This document shows, one piece after another, positions 1 to 9,504 of a DNA stretch of 25,000 nt. The number at the start of each line of letters is the position of its first letter. The stretch's first letter is position 1. The position numbers and the translations under genes are program-made. The stretch lies in the NCBI GenBank assembly GCA_016946835.1, contig JACVTC010000008.1, forward strand, positions 1,195,001-1,220,000. The letters run 5' to 3'. Below the pieces are notes generated by a model. That model was not told the DNA's origin and made no database searches. It saw only the letters and a list, made by a program, of their open reading frames with translations. The DNA is from Neocallimastix lanati (nom. inval.). Lineage: Eukaryota; Neocallimastigomycota; Neocallimastigomycetes; Neocallimastigales; Neocallimastigaceae.

Positions 1-532
1 TTTCTCTTCCTAACCAATAAAAAAAAAAAAAATAAATAAATAAAATAAAACCTAAAAGTTAACATCTTTAAAATAGATAGTGTAGTGTCCACTAAACTCT
101 TCCCCGGATTCATTCATTTATTGAAGTACTAAGGCGAGATTCACCCTTTCGTAGAAATAGATGATGATCATCTTTATAATGACATGTTAAAATCACCAAC
201 TAGGACAGCCGGAACATTTTTTCTATTGTGAAAGTTCATCAAAAGCAACTAGAGTCTTACTTCCTTCCATTTGTTTTGAGGAAAGTAGATATTTCCAATA
301 GTACATTGTTGATTCCAGAAAGAAGTAATATTTACTGAAATGATATATTTGTATAAAGCCGGTTCTTGGAAGAAAGAGTACGAAGAATGAACACCAATGA
401 AGAGTCCTCTCATATCTGGGGTTTTAGGATTAACTCTAAGAAAAACTGAGTTGTAATTTGGAATTAGTGGTGATGAAACATCTTTTGGAAGATATTTACT
501 TTTTCCAGTTTCTTGTAAACAGATACATATAG

Positions 533-569
<37 letters not shown>

Positions 570-1142
570 ACAGTTGAGGTATAAAATACTATCACGTTTT
601 TTCAGTATTCCAACTATCACAGAGATTAAAGAAAGAAGAATTTGAATTTAGATGGCTAGAGAAAAAATCTTTTGCCATAGGATTAAATTCAACATCAATG
701 TTATTAGATTTTCTTGACTTGTTCTTTTGTTTAAGTTTATTACACAAGGACCAGTTAATTTTAGCTGATTCAAGAATTATATCTCTTAAGAAATTTAAAA
801 CTTCGAAAAAAGTTGAGATCATTTTTGTGTTTATTAACCCTAATAATAATGAAGTATGAGCCATACCTTGGAGAAAAAAAGTTTTTTAATACATGGCATA
901 ATTTCATGATAGTTAGGGATCTTACTAATAACTTGAGCCATTAGTTTACTAGGGGACCAAGAATTAAGGTCATGGATAAAGATAAGGCTATAATTGTTCA
1001 TATGATTACCGAAGCAGTAGAAACCACAATGGAAGGGAGTAGTATTAACTGCGCTAGAAGCATCCATGTTTAGAGTTTGTTGAGAAAAGAACTGACTTAA
1101 ATTTCTATTAAAATTGAATTGATTATAAGGATTGTATACCAA
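1..1142 (-). pseudogene. Decayed non-LTR (LINE-type) retrotransposon ORF, endonuclease region
   Basis: Remains of a LINE polyprotein read through several frames on the minus strand. In 5'->3' order, an open stretch at 1142-840 and one at 864-592 are unassigned and probably the part N-terminal to the endonuclease. A stretch at 620-249 contains ICLQETGKS and, later, GNIYFPQNKWKE. These fit the LQE(T) motif and the GNxYxPP-like strand of APE-type endonucleases. After one more frameshift, 215-177 reads VLVGDFNMS, the conserved GDFN metal-site motif (codons at 197-186). The rest down to base 1 has stops in every frame. A 28-base poly(A) at 541-568 sits between the first endonuclease strand and ICLQET and encodes a Phe run, so the copy cannot be active. 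The family assignment rests on these motifs. The clade is not determinable and the copy continues beyond the left edge. Confidence 0.72.
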
Positions 1143-1225
1143 AGAATTATATATTAAATATTAACATTTAAGATTACTGAAAATAAAAGTTAATTGTTTC
1201 ACATGAATTGAATTTCCTAAGATGT

Positions 1226-1264
<39 letters not shown>

Positions 1265-1616
1265 TAATAGAAAAATTATTTATTCAATAAAAATAATGTA
1301 AAATAATGTAAAATAATTATTATTATTATTATTTTTTTATATATGTTAATATATTGTAAAAGGATATGAAAATTAAAAAATCAAAAGTAAAAAATATATA
1401 TAGAGATATAAAATAACATATATAACAATAAAATATATATATATATACTATAGAAAAATTTAAAGATATAAAAAAAAAAAAATAAAAAAAAAAAAATTGT
1501 TAGTAGTATAGTGTAGAAAATTTTTTGATTGAATAATTGATATAAAAAACTAAAGTTATGATTTTATAAAAAAGATTGAGATTGCATATAAATTGAAAAA
1601 AATAATTAAAAAATTT
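1143..1616. other. AT-rich gene-free spacer
   Basis: No coding region is recognisable here. It holds a 30-base poly(A) near 1231-1260, (ATT)n near 1317-1332 and short (AT)n runs. It separates the LINE endonuclease remnant from the LINE reverse-transcriptase remnant. Confidence 0.7.
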
Positions 1617-1863
1617 TATTGTTATACTAATTGCTAATCCCCTAAGAAACCCTATAGCTTAGGTTCCGTCATTGGGTGTCATTTCGTTTAAATTAGCCCA
1701 TTGATGTACCTTTTTTTTTTTTTTTAATAATTTTTCTAAATTTTTTTGCACTCGGAGCAATGAGAACATCATCAGCAAAGAGTCTACCACAACACTTTTT
1801 TCTTCCAATACTAACACCATACTTTTCACAGTCATTTAGTATATCATTGATGAATAAAACACA
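1617..1863 (-). pseudogene. LINE-type reverse transcriptase fragment (FADD palm motif)
   Basis: Read on the minus strand from about 1860 downward, one frame gives LFINDILNDCEKYGVSIG and then GRLFADDVLIAPS. FADD (codons at 1779-1768) is the YADD-like catalytic box of non-LTR reverse transcriptases, and the preceding FINDIL segment matches the strand and helix before it. After a poly(T) at 1711-1725, another frame gives VHQWANLNEMT. This resembles the conserved helix downstream of the YADD box, where LINE polymerases usually have a WAxxNxMxxN-like stretch. No intact ORF remains. It lies upstream, in minus-strand sense, of the endonuclease remnant at 1-1142. That is the wrong order for one element, since the endonuclease precedes RT in LINEs, so it is a separate or rearranged fragment. 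A (ACATAAAAC)n array at about 1859-1890 adjoins it. Confidence 0.75.
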
Positions 1864-1980
1864 TAAAACACATAAAACACATAAAACACTAAAAAAGTAA
1901 AAATAAAAAAAAAATTAAATAAAATAAAATAAATTTTTTTTTTTTTTTTTTTTTATAAATATTTTATTTTATATTTTAAA

Positions 1981-2047
1981 TAATTATAGATATTTATAAT
2001 AATAATAGATATTTATATTTAAAGATACAAAATATATAATTGATCAA

Positions 2048-2078
<31 letters not shown>

Positions 2079-2155
2079 TATATATAATAATAACATGATG
2101 ATATTTATAATAATAGATATTTATATTTAAAGATATAAAATATATAATTGATCAA

Positions 2156-2201
<46 letters not shown>

Positions 2202-2530
2202 TATATATAATAATAACATGATGATATTTATAATAATAGATATTTATATTTAAAGATATAAAATATATAATTGATCAAATTATTATTATTATTATTATTA
2301 TTATTCTATATATAATAATAATATGATGATATTTATAATAATTATAGATATTTATAATAATAATAGATATTTTTATTTAAAGATATAAAATATATAATTG
2401 ATCAAATTATTATTAATATTATTCTATCTATAATAATATGATGATATTTATAATAATAATAGATATTTATATTTAAAAGATATAAAATATATAATTGATC
2501 AAATTATTATTAATATTATTCTATCTATAA
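1981..2530. repeat. Five-copy AT minisatellite with nested variable (ATT)n
   Basis: Tandem units of roughly 97-127 bp. Each contains the order ATTTATAATAATAGATATTT, AAAGATATAAAATATATAAT, TGATCAAATT, an (ATT)n block of variable length, and a TATATAATAATA-ATGATG segment. The GATCAAATT landmark occurs at 2042, 2150, 2273, 2400 and 2497. Spacing varies mainly with the number of ATT triplets. It begins about 100 bases beyond the stop codon of the LRR-CBM18 gene. Confidence 0.9.
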
Positions 2531-2633
2531 TAATAATATGATTATTATTTTTACTAATAACCTTATTATTAATATTTTTTTTTTCTTTTTATATTTATTT
2601 TTCATTTCTAATTTCTAATTTCATTAATTAAAA

Positions 2634-4049
2634 TTAATGACATTGACCAAATTCGGATTGACAACCACTACTACAATGTTTATCACTTCTACCACAATAA
2701 CCATATTTACTACAACATTCTCCAGATGGGCATTTTCCATCTTTAGTACCACATTTACCATTAGTAGAAGTAGCAGATGATTTCTTTGTAGTAGTAGTTT
2801 TAGTTACGGTAGTTTTTTTAGTAGTAGTATTGGTGGTAGTGGTACCACATTGTCCAAATTCGGATTGACAACCACTACCACAATGCTTATCACTTCTACC
2901 ACAATAACCATATTTACTACAACATTCTCCAGATGGACATTTTCCATCTTTACCACCACATTTACCATTAGTGGATGTAGCATAAGATGTCTTCGTAGTG
3001 TATGTTGGTGTTGTAGATGTTGAAGTTTTACTGGTTGTACTACATTGTCCAAATTCAGATTGGCAACCACTACCACAATGTTTATCACTTCTACCACAAT
3101 AACCATATTTACTACAACATTCTCCAGATGGACATTTTCCATCATTAACACCACATTTACCATTAGTAGAAGTAGCAGACAATTTATTAGTAGTAGTGGT
3201 AGTGGTAGTAATGATAGTAGTAGTAGTCTTAATTGTTGTTGCAGATTTAATAGTAGTAGTTATATCTTCAGATGACGAACAATAACGAATAGACTGTGGA
3301 TAATAATGATGATTATTTCCAGGTTCATTGATCATTACATTTGAAATACATTTCATATCTTTCGTTTTACAAACACCATCAATAACATCATAAGAGTCAT
3401 ATTGATAACTACAATATTCAAGATTATCATTAATTAAAATTTTTCCTTTTAAATCTTCATTATTAGCGAAAGAACTATTGATACATAAATAAATAAATAA
3501 ATAAATAAATAAATTTTTTTAATTTTAATTAATATTTTAAAATATTTCAATATATATATTCATCAAAAAAAAATTTATTATATTATTGTTTTTTTTTTTC
3601 ATTCTAATTTTTATTTTAATATAGTTTAAAAAAAAAAATTAGAACAATAAATTATATCTATATAATATATATAAATATTTATAATATATATATATATTAT
3701 TTATTTTTTAATTACAAACTTACATATATTTAAGTTTTGGTAAACTATTAAAAGATTCTGGAATATTAGTTAATTTGTTATTAGCTAAATCACTTTTATT
3801 AAAATATATATATATATATTATTATTATTTTAAAATTTCAATAATAATTAATAAAAAATAAAAATGGAAATAAAAATAAAAAAAATTATTAAATTAGTTA
3901 TTGTTATAAAATTAAATATTTTTATTCTTATTCTTATTTTTCTTTTCTTTTATTTTATTACTTTATATATTATATATATAATAAAAATCTATATTATAAT
4001 TTACTATATAATAAAAATAATATAATGATATAAAATTTATAAAAATAAG

Positions 4050-4103
<54 letters not shown>

Positions 4104-5936
4104 AAATAAAATAAAATAAAATAAAATAAAAATAAATAAAATAAAAATAAAAAATAAAATTTTCTTTTTTATTTAAATTAATTTTTTTTTTGTTTTGTTT
4201 TGTTTTGTTTTTAACTTACAGATGTTCAAGATTTTTTAAATTTGAAATACTATCTGGAATTTTAGAAATTTCATTATATTTTAAATCTCTTTATTATTAA
4301 AAAAAAAAAAAAAAATACATATATATATATATATATATATATGCCATGTTGGTCCAGTCGGTTAGGACGATACAGGTCACTGTAGAGGGCGGGGTTCGAA
4401 TCCTCGGCATGGCACCAAATAATCGGATGAGGTTTCTATCCTGGGATATCATGAGACCACACGTGATGTCCATAAGGCTTTCCCTCAGATGATTATTTCA
4501 CCCAACCCTGATACTACGCTTTGAATTGAAGCATAGACCTTGATGATTGTAAAATTTCCAATCGCCAATGATTACACCCACTAGGGAGGAGTTAATGGTT
4601 CCGTTCTGATGCTCGTGGTCATTAGAGATATATGTAGGAACGTTAGGAATGCATCTCCGGGCAGTGTGTAACGACGATTGAGAGCGGCGAAGCTGATACA
4701 GTATGCCAATAACTCATCACCTTACAGTTAATTAATAACTGTATGGCCATATGGGAGATGGGTACCCATATGTGCAAGTCTATGTTTTGTATATATATAT
4801 ATATAATAATTATAATTAATTTTTTTTTTTTTAAATATTTTATTTTTTAATAAATTATTTATTTATTATTTATAATTACTATGAAGTTAATTAAAACTTA
4901 TTAATAATATACTAACATATGTTTTAAGTCAGTTAATGAAGTTAGAAATTGTGGAAATTCCTTTAATTTAAAACTGTTAAGTGTGCTATTTTTTAATATT
5001 TTTAATATATTTTAAATAATTAAATATATAAATTATTATTAATTTTAAATATTATTAAATATATAATAAAAATTTTTAAATATATATAGATATATATATA
5101 TTTTATTTTTTGATAAAGTATATATTTATATTTATTTACTCTATTTAATTTATTTTATTATATTATATTTAAAATTTTATAATATTTACATGTTTTTAAG
5201 ATTTTGGAGTGATTTCAATGAATTAATATCACCTTCAAATTTATTTTTATACCCATCGATTAAAGCTCTAATATATATATATATATATATTATTATTATT
5301 ATTATTATTAAATTTATATAATAAAAGTTATTATAGATAAATAGATATATTATTAAATATATATAATAAAAGTATAGATATATATATTATTAAATTTATA
5401 TAATAAAAGAATAAGTATTATATATTTAATAATTATTATCATAAATGGATAATGAAATTTTAAAAAATTATAAAATATAAAATTATAAATTAAAGAGTTA
5501 ATTACAATTGTTCAAGATTTTTTAAATTTGCAATTTTCTCTATATCATTGGTTTTAATCTGAGAATCAATTTCCAAATACCTAATGATTAAAATTATATG
5601 AAGAATATTTTAATTTTTTGATATTTTATTTAAAAAATATAAATCAAAAAAAAAAAAAAAAAAAATAAAATAAAAAAAAATAAAAAAAATTGTAGAAATT
5701 AAAAAGTTTATAAATTTATAATTTTCATTGAAATTTATTAAATTTCTAATAATATTAATATATATTTTATAATATATTTAAAATATTAATAAATATTATA
5801 AATTTATCTACAATCTAGTATTTATATATATATATATATTTAATATCTATTTTATATATTAAATTATTGATTGATAAAAATACTATATTCAATATTATAT
5901 ATATATACATTTATATATACTATTATCATTATTGCT

Positions 5937-5980
<44 letters not shown>

Positions 5981-6510
5981 ATATGTGAAATATTATAAAA
6001 AGATATACATACAAAGATTTAAGTTTCTTAAGATTTTTAAAGGAATCTAAATTTTCAATATTATTAAAATTGATATAATCTAAATGTCTTTATATTATAT
6101 ATTAATATATAATAAAATAAAATAAATTTAATATACAAATATTATGTCCAATTAAATAATTTAAATAAAATAAATATTAATGTGAAAATTAATTATTCAA
6201 TTCTATAAATAAATAATAATAATAATAATTTTTTTTTTTTTTTACAATTCTTCAAGATTAGTTATTTTGCCTATTAAATCAACTTCTTGTTGATCTATTT
6301 CCCAATTCGTAAGAGTTCTTATATATTTTAATAAAAATATAAAATATTAAATTATATTTTAACTATTAATTACTTTTAATTAATTAAATAATAATTAAAT
6401 TTTAAAATTTTAGAAATTACAATTTAATTAAATTCTTTAAATTTTGGAGAGAAGTAAGATCAACGTCGTTCTCGATCGTACAATATGTTAATTCTCTAAT
6501 AATATATTTT

Positions 6511-6541
<31 letters not shown>

Positions 6542-6631
6542 TTATTATATAGTTGTTAATTATACTAAATATTTATATATTTATATATATATAAGTGATT
6601 TATTTAATAGATTATTCAATGTTTATTTCAT

Positions 6632-6675
<44 letters not shown>

Positions 6676-7227
6676 CAAATTTCTAAGATTAGGATTTTTT
6701 GTAATTGTTTTTAATATATTATTATCTAAATTTGATGAATTATAAATCCTTTAAATAAATATAAATATATATTTAAGTTATTAATATATAATAAGAATGA
6801 AGAAAACAATATATATATAATATAATATGTATAATACATAAAAATAACATATATATATATTATTTTATAATCAATCATAAATATTATTATTAATAATATT
6901 ATATTATGATATAATATTTACAAAGTATTTAAATTTTTAGGTTTTTCAACTCCACTTATAGATTCAACATCACAAAAATTGAAATTTCTTAATAAATAAT
7001 AATAATAATAATAATTAATAAATTAATTAATTTAAATGATAATAATAATATTATTATTTCTATATATAATACTATAAAAAAAATAATAATTATAATTATA
7101 ATTTATAAACGATTTTAATTAATTTTTATTTATTAATAAAATGATATTAAACTTACAAAGTATCAATATTTTCAAGTTTTTCAATTCCATTTAAAGATTT
7201 GATATTACAAAATTCAAATATCCTAAA

Positions 7228-7260
<33 letters not shown>

Positions 7261-7903
7261 TTTATCTATTAATATATCATTATAAATACAATATATATAT
7301 ATATAATATTAAAAAAATTTACAATTTTTCAAGATTAGTAAATGAATTTATAACCTCATTGACATTCTTATCAATATTAACATTGTGAAATTCTCTTTTA
7401 TATAATTATATTTTAAAATTAATTAAATAAAATAATATGAATTAAAATAGTAATATTAATATTAATAAAGTTATATATCTATTTATTAACATCAAAAAAT
7501 ATAAAATTTTGAGAATTTTTTTTTTTTTTATTTAAATATTTTTCTTACAAAGAAGTTAAAGTTTTTAAATCTTTTGCAGCGTATAAAACATTTTCTTGAT
7601 TTTCATATATATTTCTAAATGGATTAAAAATGCGTACATATAATTTTTTTAAATTAATAATCATATTAAAAGTTATTTATATAATAATATAATAATAATT
7701 TTTATTTTAAATAAAATTAATATAAAAAAAAAAAAAAAAAAAAAATACATACAAATTTTTCAATTTCAAATTTTTTAAGGAATTCCAGTTTAATTCATCA
7801 ACATTTCCAATATCATATACAGTTCTATTCATATTACATTTATTAATTTATATATCATATATTACAAAGAAATATTTAATAGTTTAATCCTCAATAACAA
7901 TGA

Positions 7904-7997
<94 letters not shown>

Positions 7998-8411
7998 TTA
8001 TTGTTATTATCATTAATATTTTTATTATTAATAAAACATGGCTTACAATGATTCAAGATTTGGTAATTTAAAGATTTCTTCAAGATCTTGTTGAGTTGGT
8101 TTACCACCATTAATTTCTCTATATTAATAACACAAACCAATTTTATTTAATATAAGAATACATTAAAAGAAAAGCATTAAAATTTTTAAATCTTTTATAT
8201 TATATTTTATAACAAATATATAATTAAATTTATGATAATAATAATAATAATAAAAGCTAATAAATATAAGCTTACAGATTTTTAATAGAAACAATTTTAT
8301 CAATATTTTTTATATTGCTTTTACCAAAATCCATTTTCCTATTCATATTAATAATTTATAATTGTAAATAATAATATAAAAATATAATTATTTTTATTTA
8401 ATATACTAAAA

Positions 8412-8445
<34 letters not shown>

Positions 8446-8964
8446 TAAAAAAGATATTAACAAAGTATTTAAACTTTTAAGCTTTTTTAATGGTTCGAAA
8501 TCCAATTCTCCAAATATCTCATTATCAACAAAAGTCCTTTAAAAAAATTTTTATTATAAAAAACAAATAATTTTTATTTGTTAATTAAAAAATAAATTTT
8601 ATTATTTTTATTTATTTATTTCCACAAAAATATATATTTATTAAAATTATTTTTACAAGCTTTCAAGATTTTTAAGGGTAGATATGGCTTCAATTAATTT
8701 TTGATTTACACCAGAAATTCCTATACGTCTATAGTATTTTTATTATTATAAATTTAATATTATAAACATTTTAATAATAATTAATACGTATATTAAAAAA
8801 AAAAATAAATAAATACATAATCAATGGTTATTTAAATATATATATATATATTATTATTATTATTATAACAATAAAAATAAAAATTAATTAAATATAAAAT
8901 TATAAACAATTTAAACTTTGTAAAATAAAATATATTATTTTTGAGAATTAATATATTTTATAAA

Positions 8965-9016
<52 letters not shown>

Positions 9017-9105
9017 TATTATTATTTTGTATTTGTATATCATTTTCTTAACATTCTATAATTAAATAAATTTATATTTATTACTTTATAATATTTCTCG
9101 AAATT

Positions 9106-9156
<51 letters not shown>

Positions 9157-9306
9157 TTTATTTATTTACTAATACTTACAGAATTTTAATATTAGGATTT
9201 TCGGCTATTGTTTTTGAAATCTTATCACTATCACTTTCTTCAGCAGAGCAATCATAATTACTTTATATATATAATATAGTTAAATATATTTTAGTTATCT
9301 TATATT

Positions 9307-9354
<48 letters not shown>

Positions 9355-9504
9355 AATTTCAATGTATCTAATATATACTTACAGCCATACTAAATCATCA
9401 TTATTATCATATTCTCTACCAATATCACAACTAAATACACTAGTAAATATTGAACTGACCAGTATTTCAAATATAAAAACTTTAAATATATTATAACTTT
9501 TCAT
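2634..9504 (-). CDS. Secreted leucine-rich-repeat protein with three C-terminal CBM18 chitin-binding modules (21 exons)
   Basis: My reconstruction joins 21 exons into 2322 nt (773 residues plus TAA). Residues 1-25 form a signal peptide (MKSYNIFK basic start, hydrophobic core, SVFS before Cys26). Residues 41-494 are about 19 LRRs of 21-27 residues, one per exon, most ending LxxLxxL. The last three are of the xxP type (FPQF, IPDSI, IPESF). Residues 495-562 form a segment with Cys at 515, 529, 536 and 559. A Ser/Thr-rich linker follows, then CBM18 modules at 598-638, 663-703 and 732-772, each with eight Cys. CBM18 is a hevein-type chitin-binding fold and LRRs are protein- or ligand-binding scaffolds. 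The protein is therefore inferred to act outside the cell or in the wall. No catalytic domain is visible. The start ATG (9504-9502) has A at -3 and an in-frame stop just upstream. A possible AATAAA lies at 2599-2594, about 35 bases past the stop. Only the last exon is long enough to show as an ordinary ORF. Confidence 0.88.
2640..3164 (-). repeat. Three near-identical CBM18 coding modules
   Basis: Modules lie at 3164-3042, 2969-2847 and 2762-2640, 41 codons each, from NGKCG to FGQC. Linkers between them are Thr/Ser/Lys-rich and unlike one another in sequence. The module DNA is almost the same in all three copies, including synonymous positions, which points to recent duplication or gene conversion. 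Compared with hevein, whose sugar-binding residues are Ser19, Trp21, Trp23 and Tyr30, the matching segment CCSKYGYCG keeps the Ser and has Tyr in place of both Trp. DKHC has His where hevein has Tyr30. The third copy also has HCSSG where the others have HCGSG. Confidence 0.9.
4343..4417 (+). promoter_or_regulatory. tRNA-like head with internal Pol III A and B boxes
   Basis: Acceptor arms GCCATGT (4343-4349) and GCATGGC (4407-4413) pair over 7 positions with one G-U. The D stem is GTCC/GGAC (4352-4355, 4365-4368). The T stem is CGGGG/CCTCG around TTCGAAT. A discriminator is followed by CCA at 4415-4417. The A box TGGTCCAGTCGG (4350-4361) and the perfect B box GGTTCGAATCC (4393-4403) are intact. 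The anticodon arm is shifted: TACAG/CTGTA closes a 4-base loop, so a functional tRNA is unlikely. The loop sequence GGTCAC hints at an Asp (GTC) ancestor, and the D-arm also resembles Glu tRNA. Confidence 0.75.
4785..4788 (+). terminator. Candidate Pol III terminator TTTT
   Basis: The first run of four T on the plus strand after the tRNA-like head, placed at the end of the complex sequence and just before (TA)n. It would define a transcript of about 445 nt starting at the A/B-box head. Confidence 0.5.
7905..7995. repeat. (AAT)n microsatellite in intron 6
   Basis: About 30 uninterrupted AAT/ATT triplets lie just inside the 5' half of intron 6 of the LRR-CBM18 gene. Its isoleucine-run translation on the minus strand is not a protein. 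Confidence 0.95.
8969..9014. repeat. Long poly(T) in intron 2, example of genome-wide homopolymers
   Basis: One of many 25-50 base mononucleotide runs. Others in the same gene are poly(A) at 4054-4101 (intron 19), 5939-5978 (intron 15), about 9110-9154 (intron 2) and about 9313-9351 (intron 1). Outside it they lie at about 13688-13719, 17786-17835, 23431-23470 and 23845-23885. Confidence 0.9.

Larger units (their letters stand above)
4343..4789 (+). mobile_element. tRNA-headed SINE-like element, antisense inside intron 18
   Basis: A 447-bp block of near-balanced base composition sits abruptly between two (AT)n tracts (about 4319-4341 and 4790-4804). Its first 72 bases fold as a tRNA-like cloverleaf followed by CCA. 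A Pol III A box and B box are present. The only TTTT on this strand in the whole unit is at 4785-4788, immediately before the right (TA)n. The roughly 370-base body has no ORF. It has an imperfect inverted pair (AATAATCGGATGAGG near 4418 against CCTCAGATGATTATT near 4484) and two perfect 3' hairpins: ACAGTTA/TAACTGT at 4724-4742 and CATATGGG/CCCATATG at 4748-4772. Target-site duplications cannot be read because both flanks are (TA)n. It is best read as a tRNA-derived SINE; a resident Pol III non-coding RNA gene is the alternative. Confidence 0.72.
2634..9504 (-). other. Exon map of the LRR-CBM18 gene (all introns phase 2)
   Basis: Exons in coding order: 1 9504-9383; 2 9260-9180; 3 8728-8657; 4 8536-8462; 5 8338-8276; 6 8118-8047; 7 7824-7753; 8 7614-7549; 9 7394-7323; 10 7222-7157; 11 6987-6922; 12 6748-6677; 13 6495-6421; 14 6317-6246; 15 6087-6013; 16 5580-5506; 17 5267-5190; 18 4985-4917; 19 4288-4220; 20 3792-3724; 21 3474-2634. 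Every boundary is GT..AG and each donor is preceded by T. Most donors are GTAAGT/GTAAGC/GTAAAT/GTATGT; exon 4 uses GTTAAT and exon 18 GTTAGT. Each intron splits a codon after base 2, and the restored codon is Leu at 17 junctions and Ile at 3. All 19 internal exons are 63-81 nt and divisible by three. Introns run from 100 to 628 bases and are nearly pure A/T, apart from the insertion in intron 18. A one-codon shift at AGAG acceptors (exons 6, 9, 13, 17, 19) is conceivable but breaks the frame. Confidence 0.85.

Noticed and set aside
2804-3275. ORFs overlapping the CBM18 exon (2804-3163 minus, 3045-3275 plus)
   Set aside because: They are other-frame readings of the repeated CBM18 modules. The true frame has eight regularly spaced Cys per module and joins the LRR exons.
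4343-4414. Functional tRNA gene (Asp-like, GTC)
   Set aside because: Acceptor, D and T arms fold well, but the anticodon arm has a shifted stem and a 4-base loop, and the sequence continues into a long structured body. It is tRNA-derived rather than a tRNA.
4418-4500. Hammerhead ribozyme in the tRNA-headed element
   Set aside because: Searched for CTGANGA followed by GAAA in both strands. Only partial CTGATG/CTGATA words occur, with no matching catalytic core.
7862-8140. Minus-strand ORF with a long isoleucine run
   Set aside because: It is a translation of the (AAT)n microsatellite and flanks. Only part of exon 6 (8118-8047) inside it is coding, and in the spliced frame.
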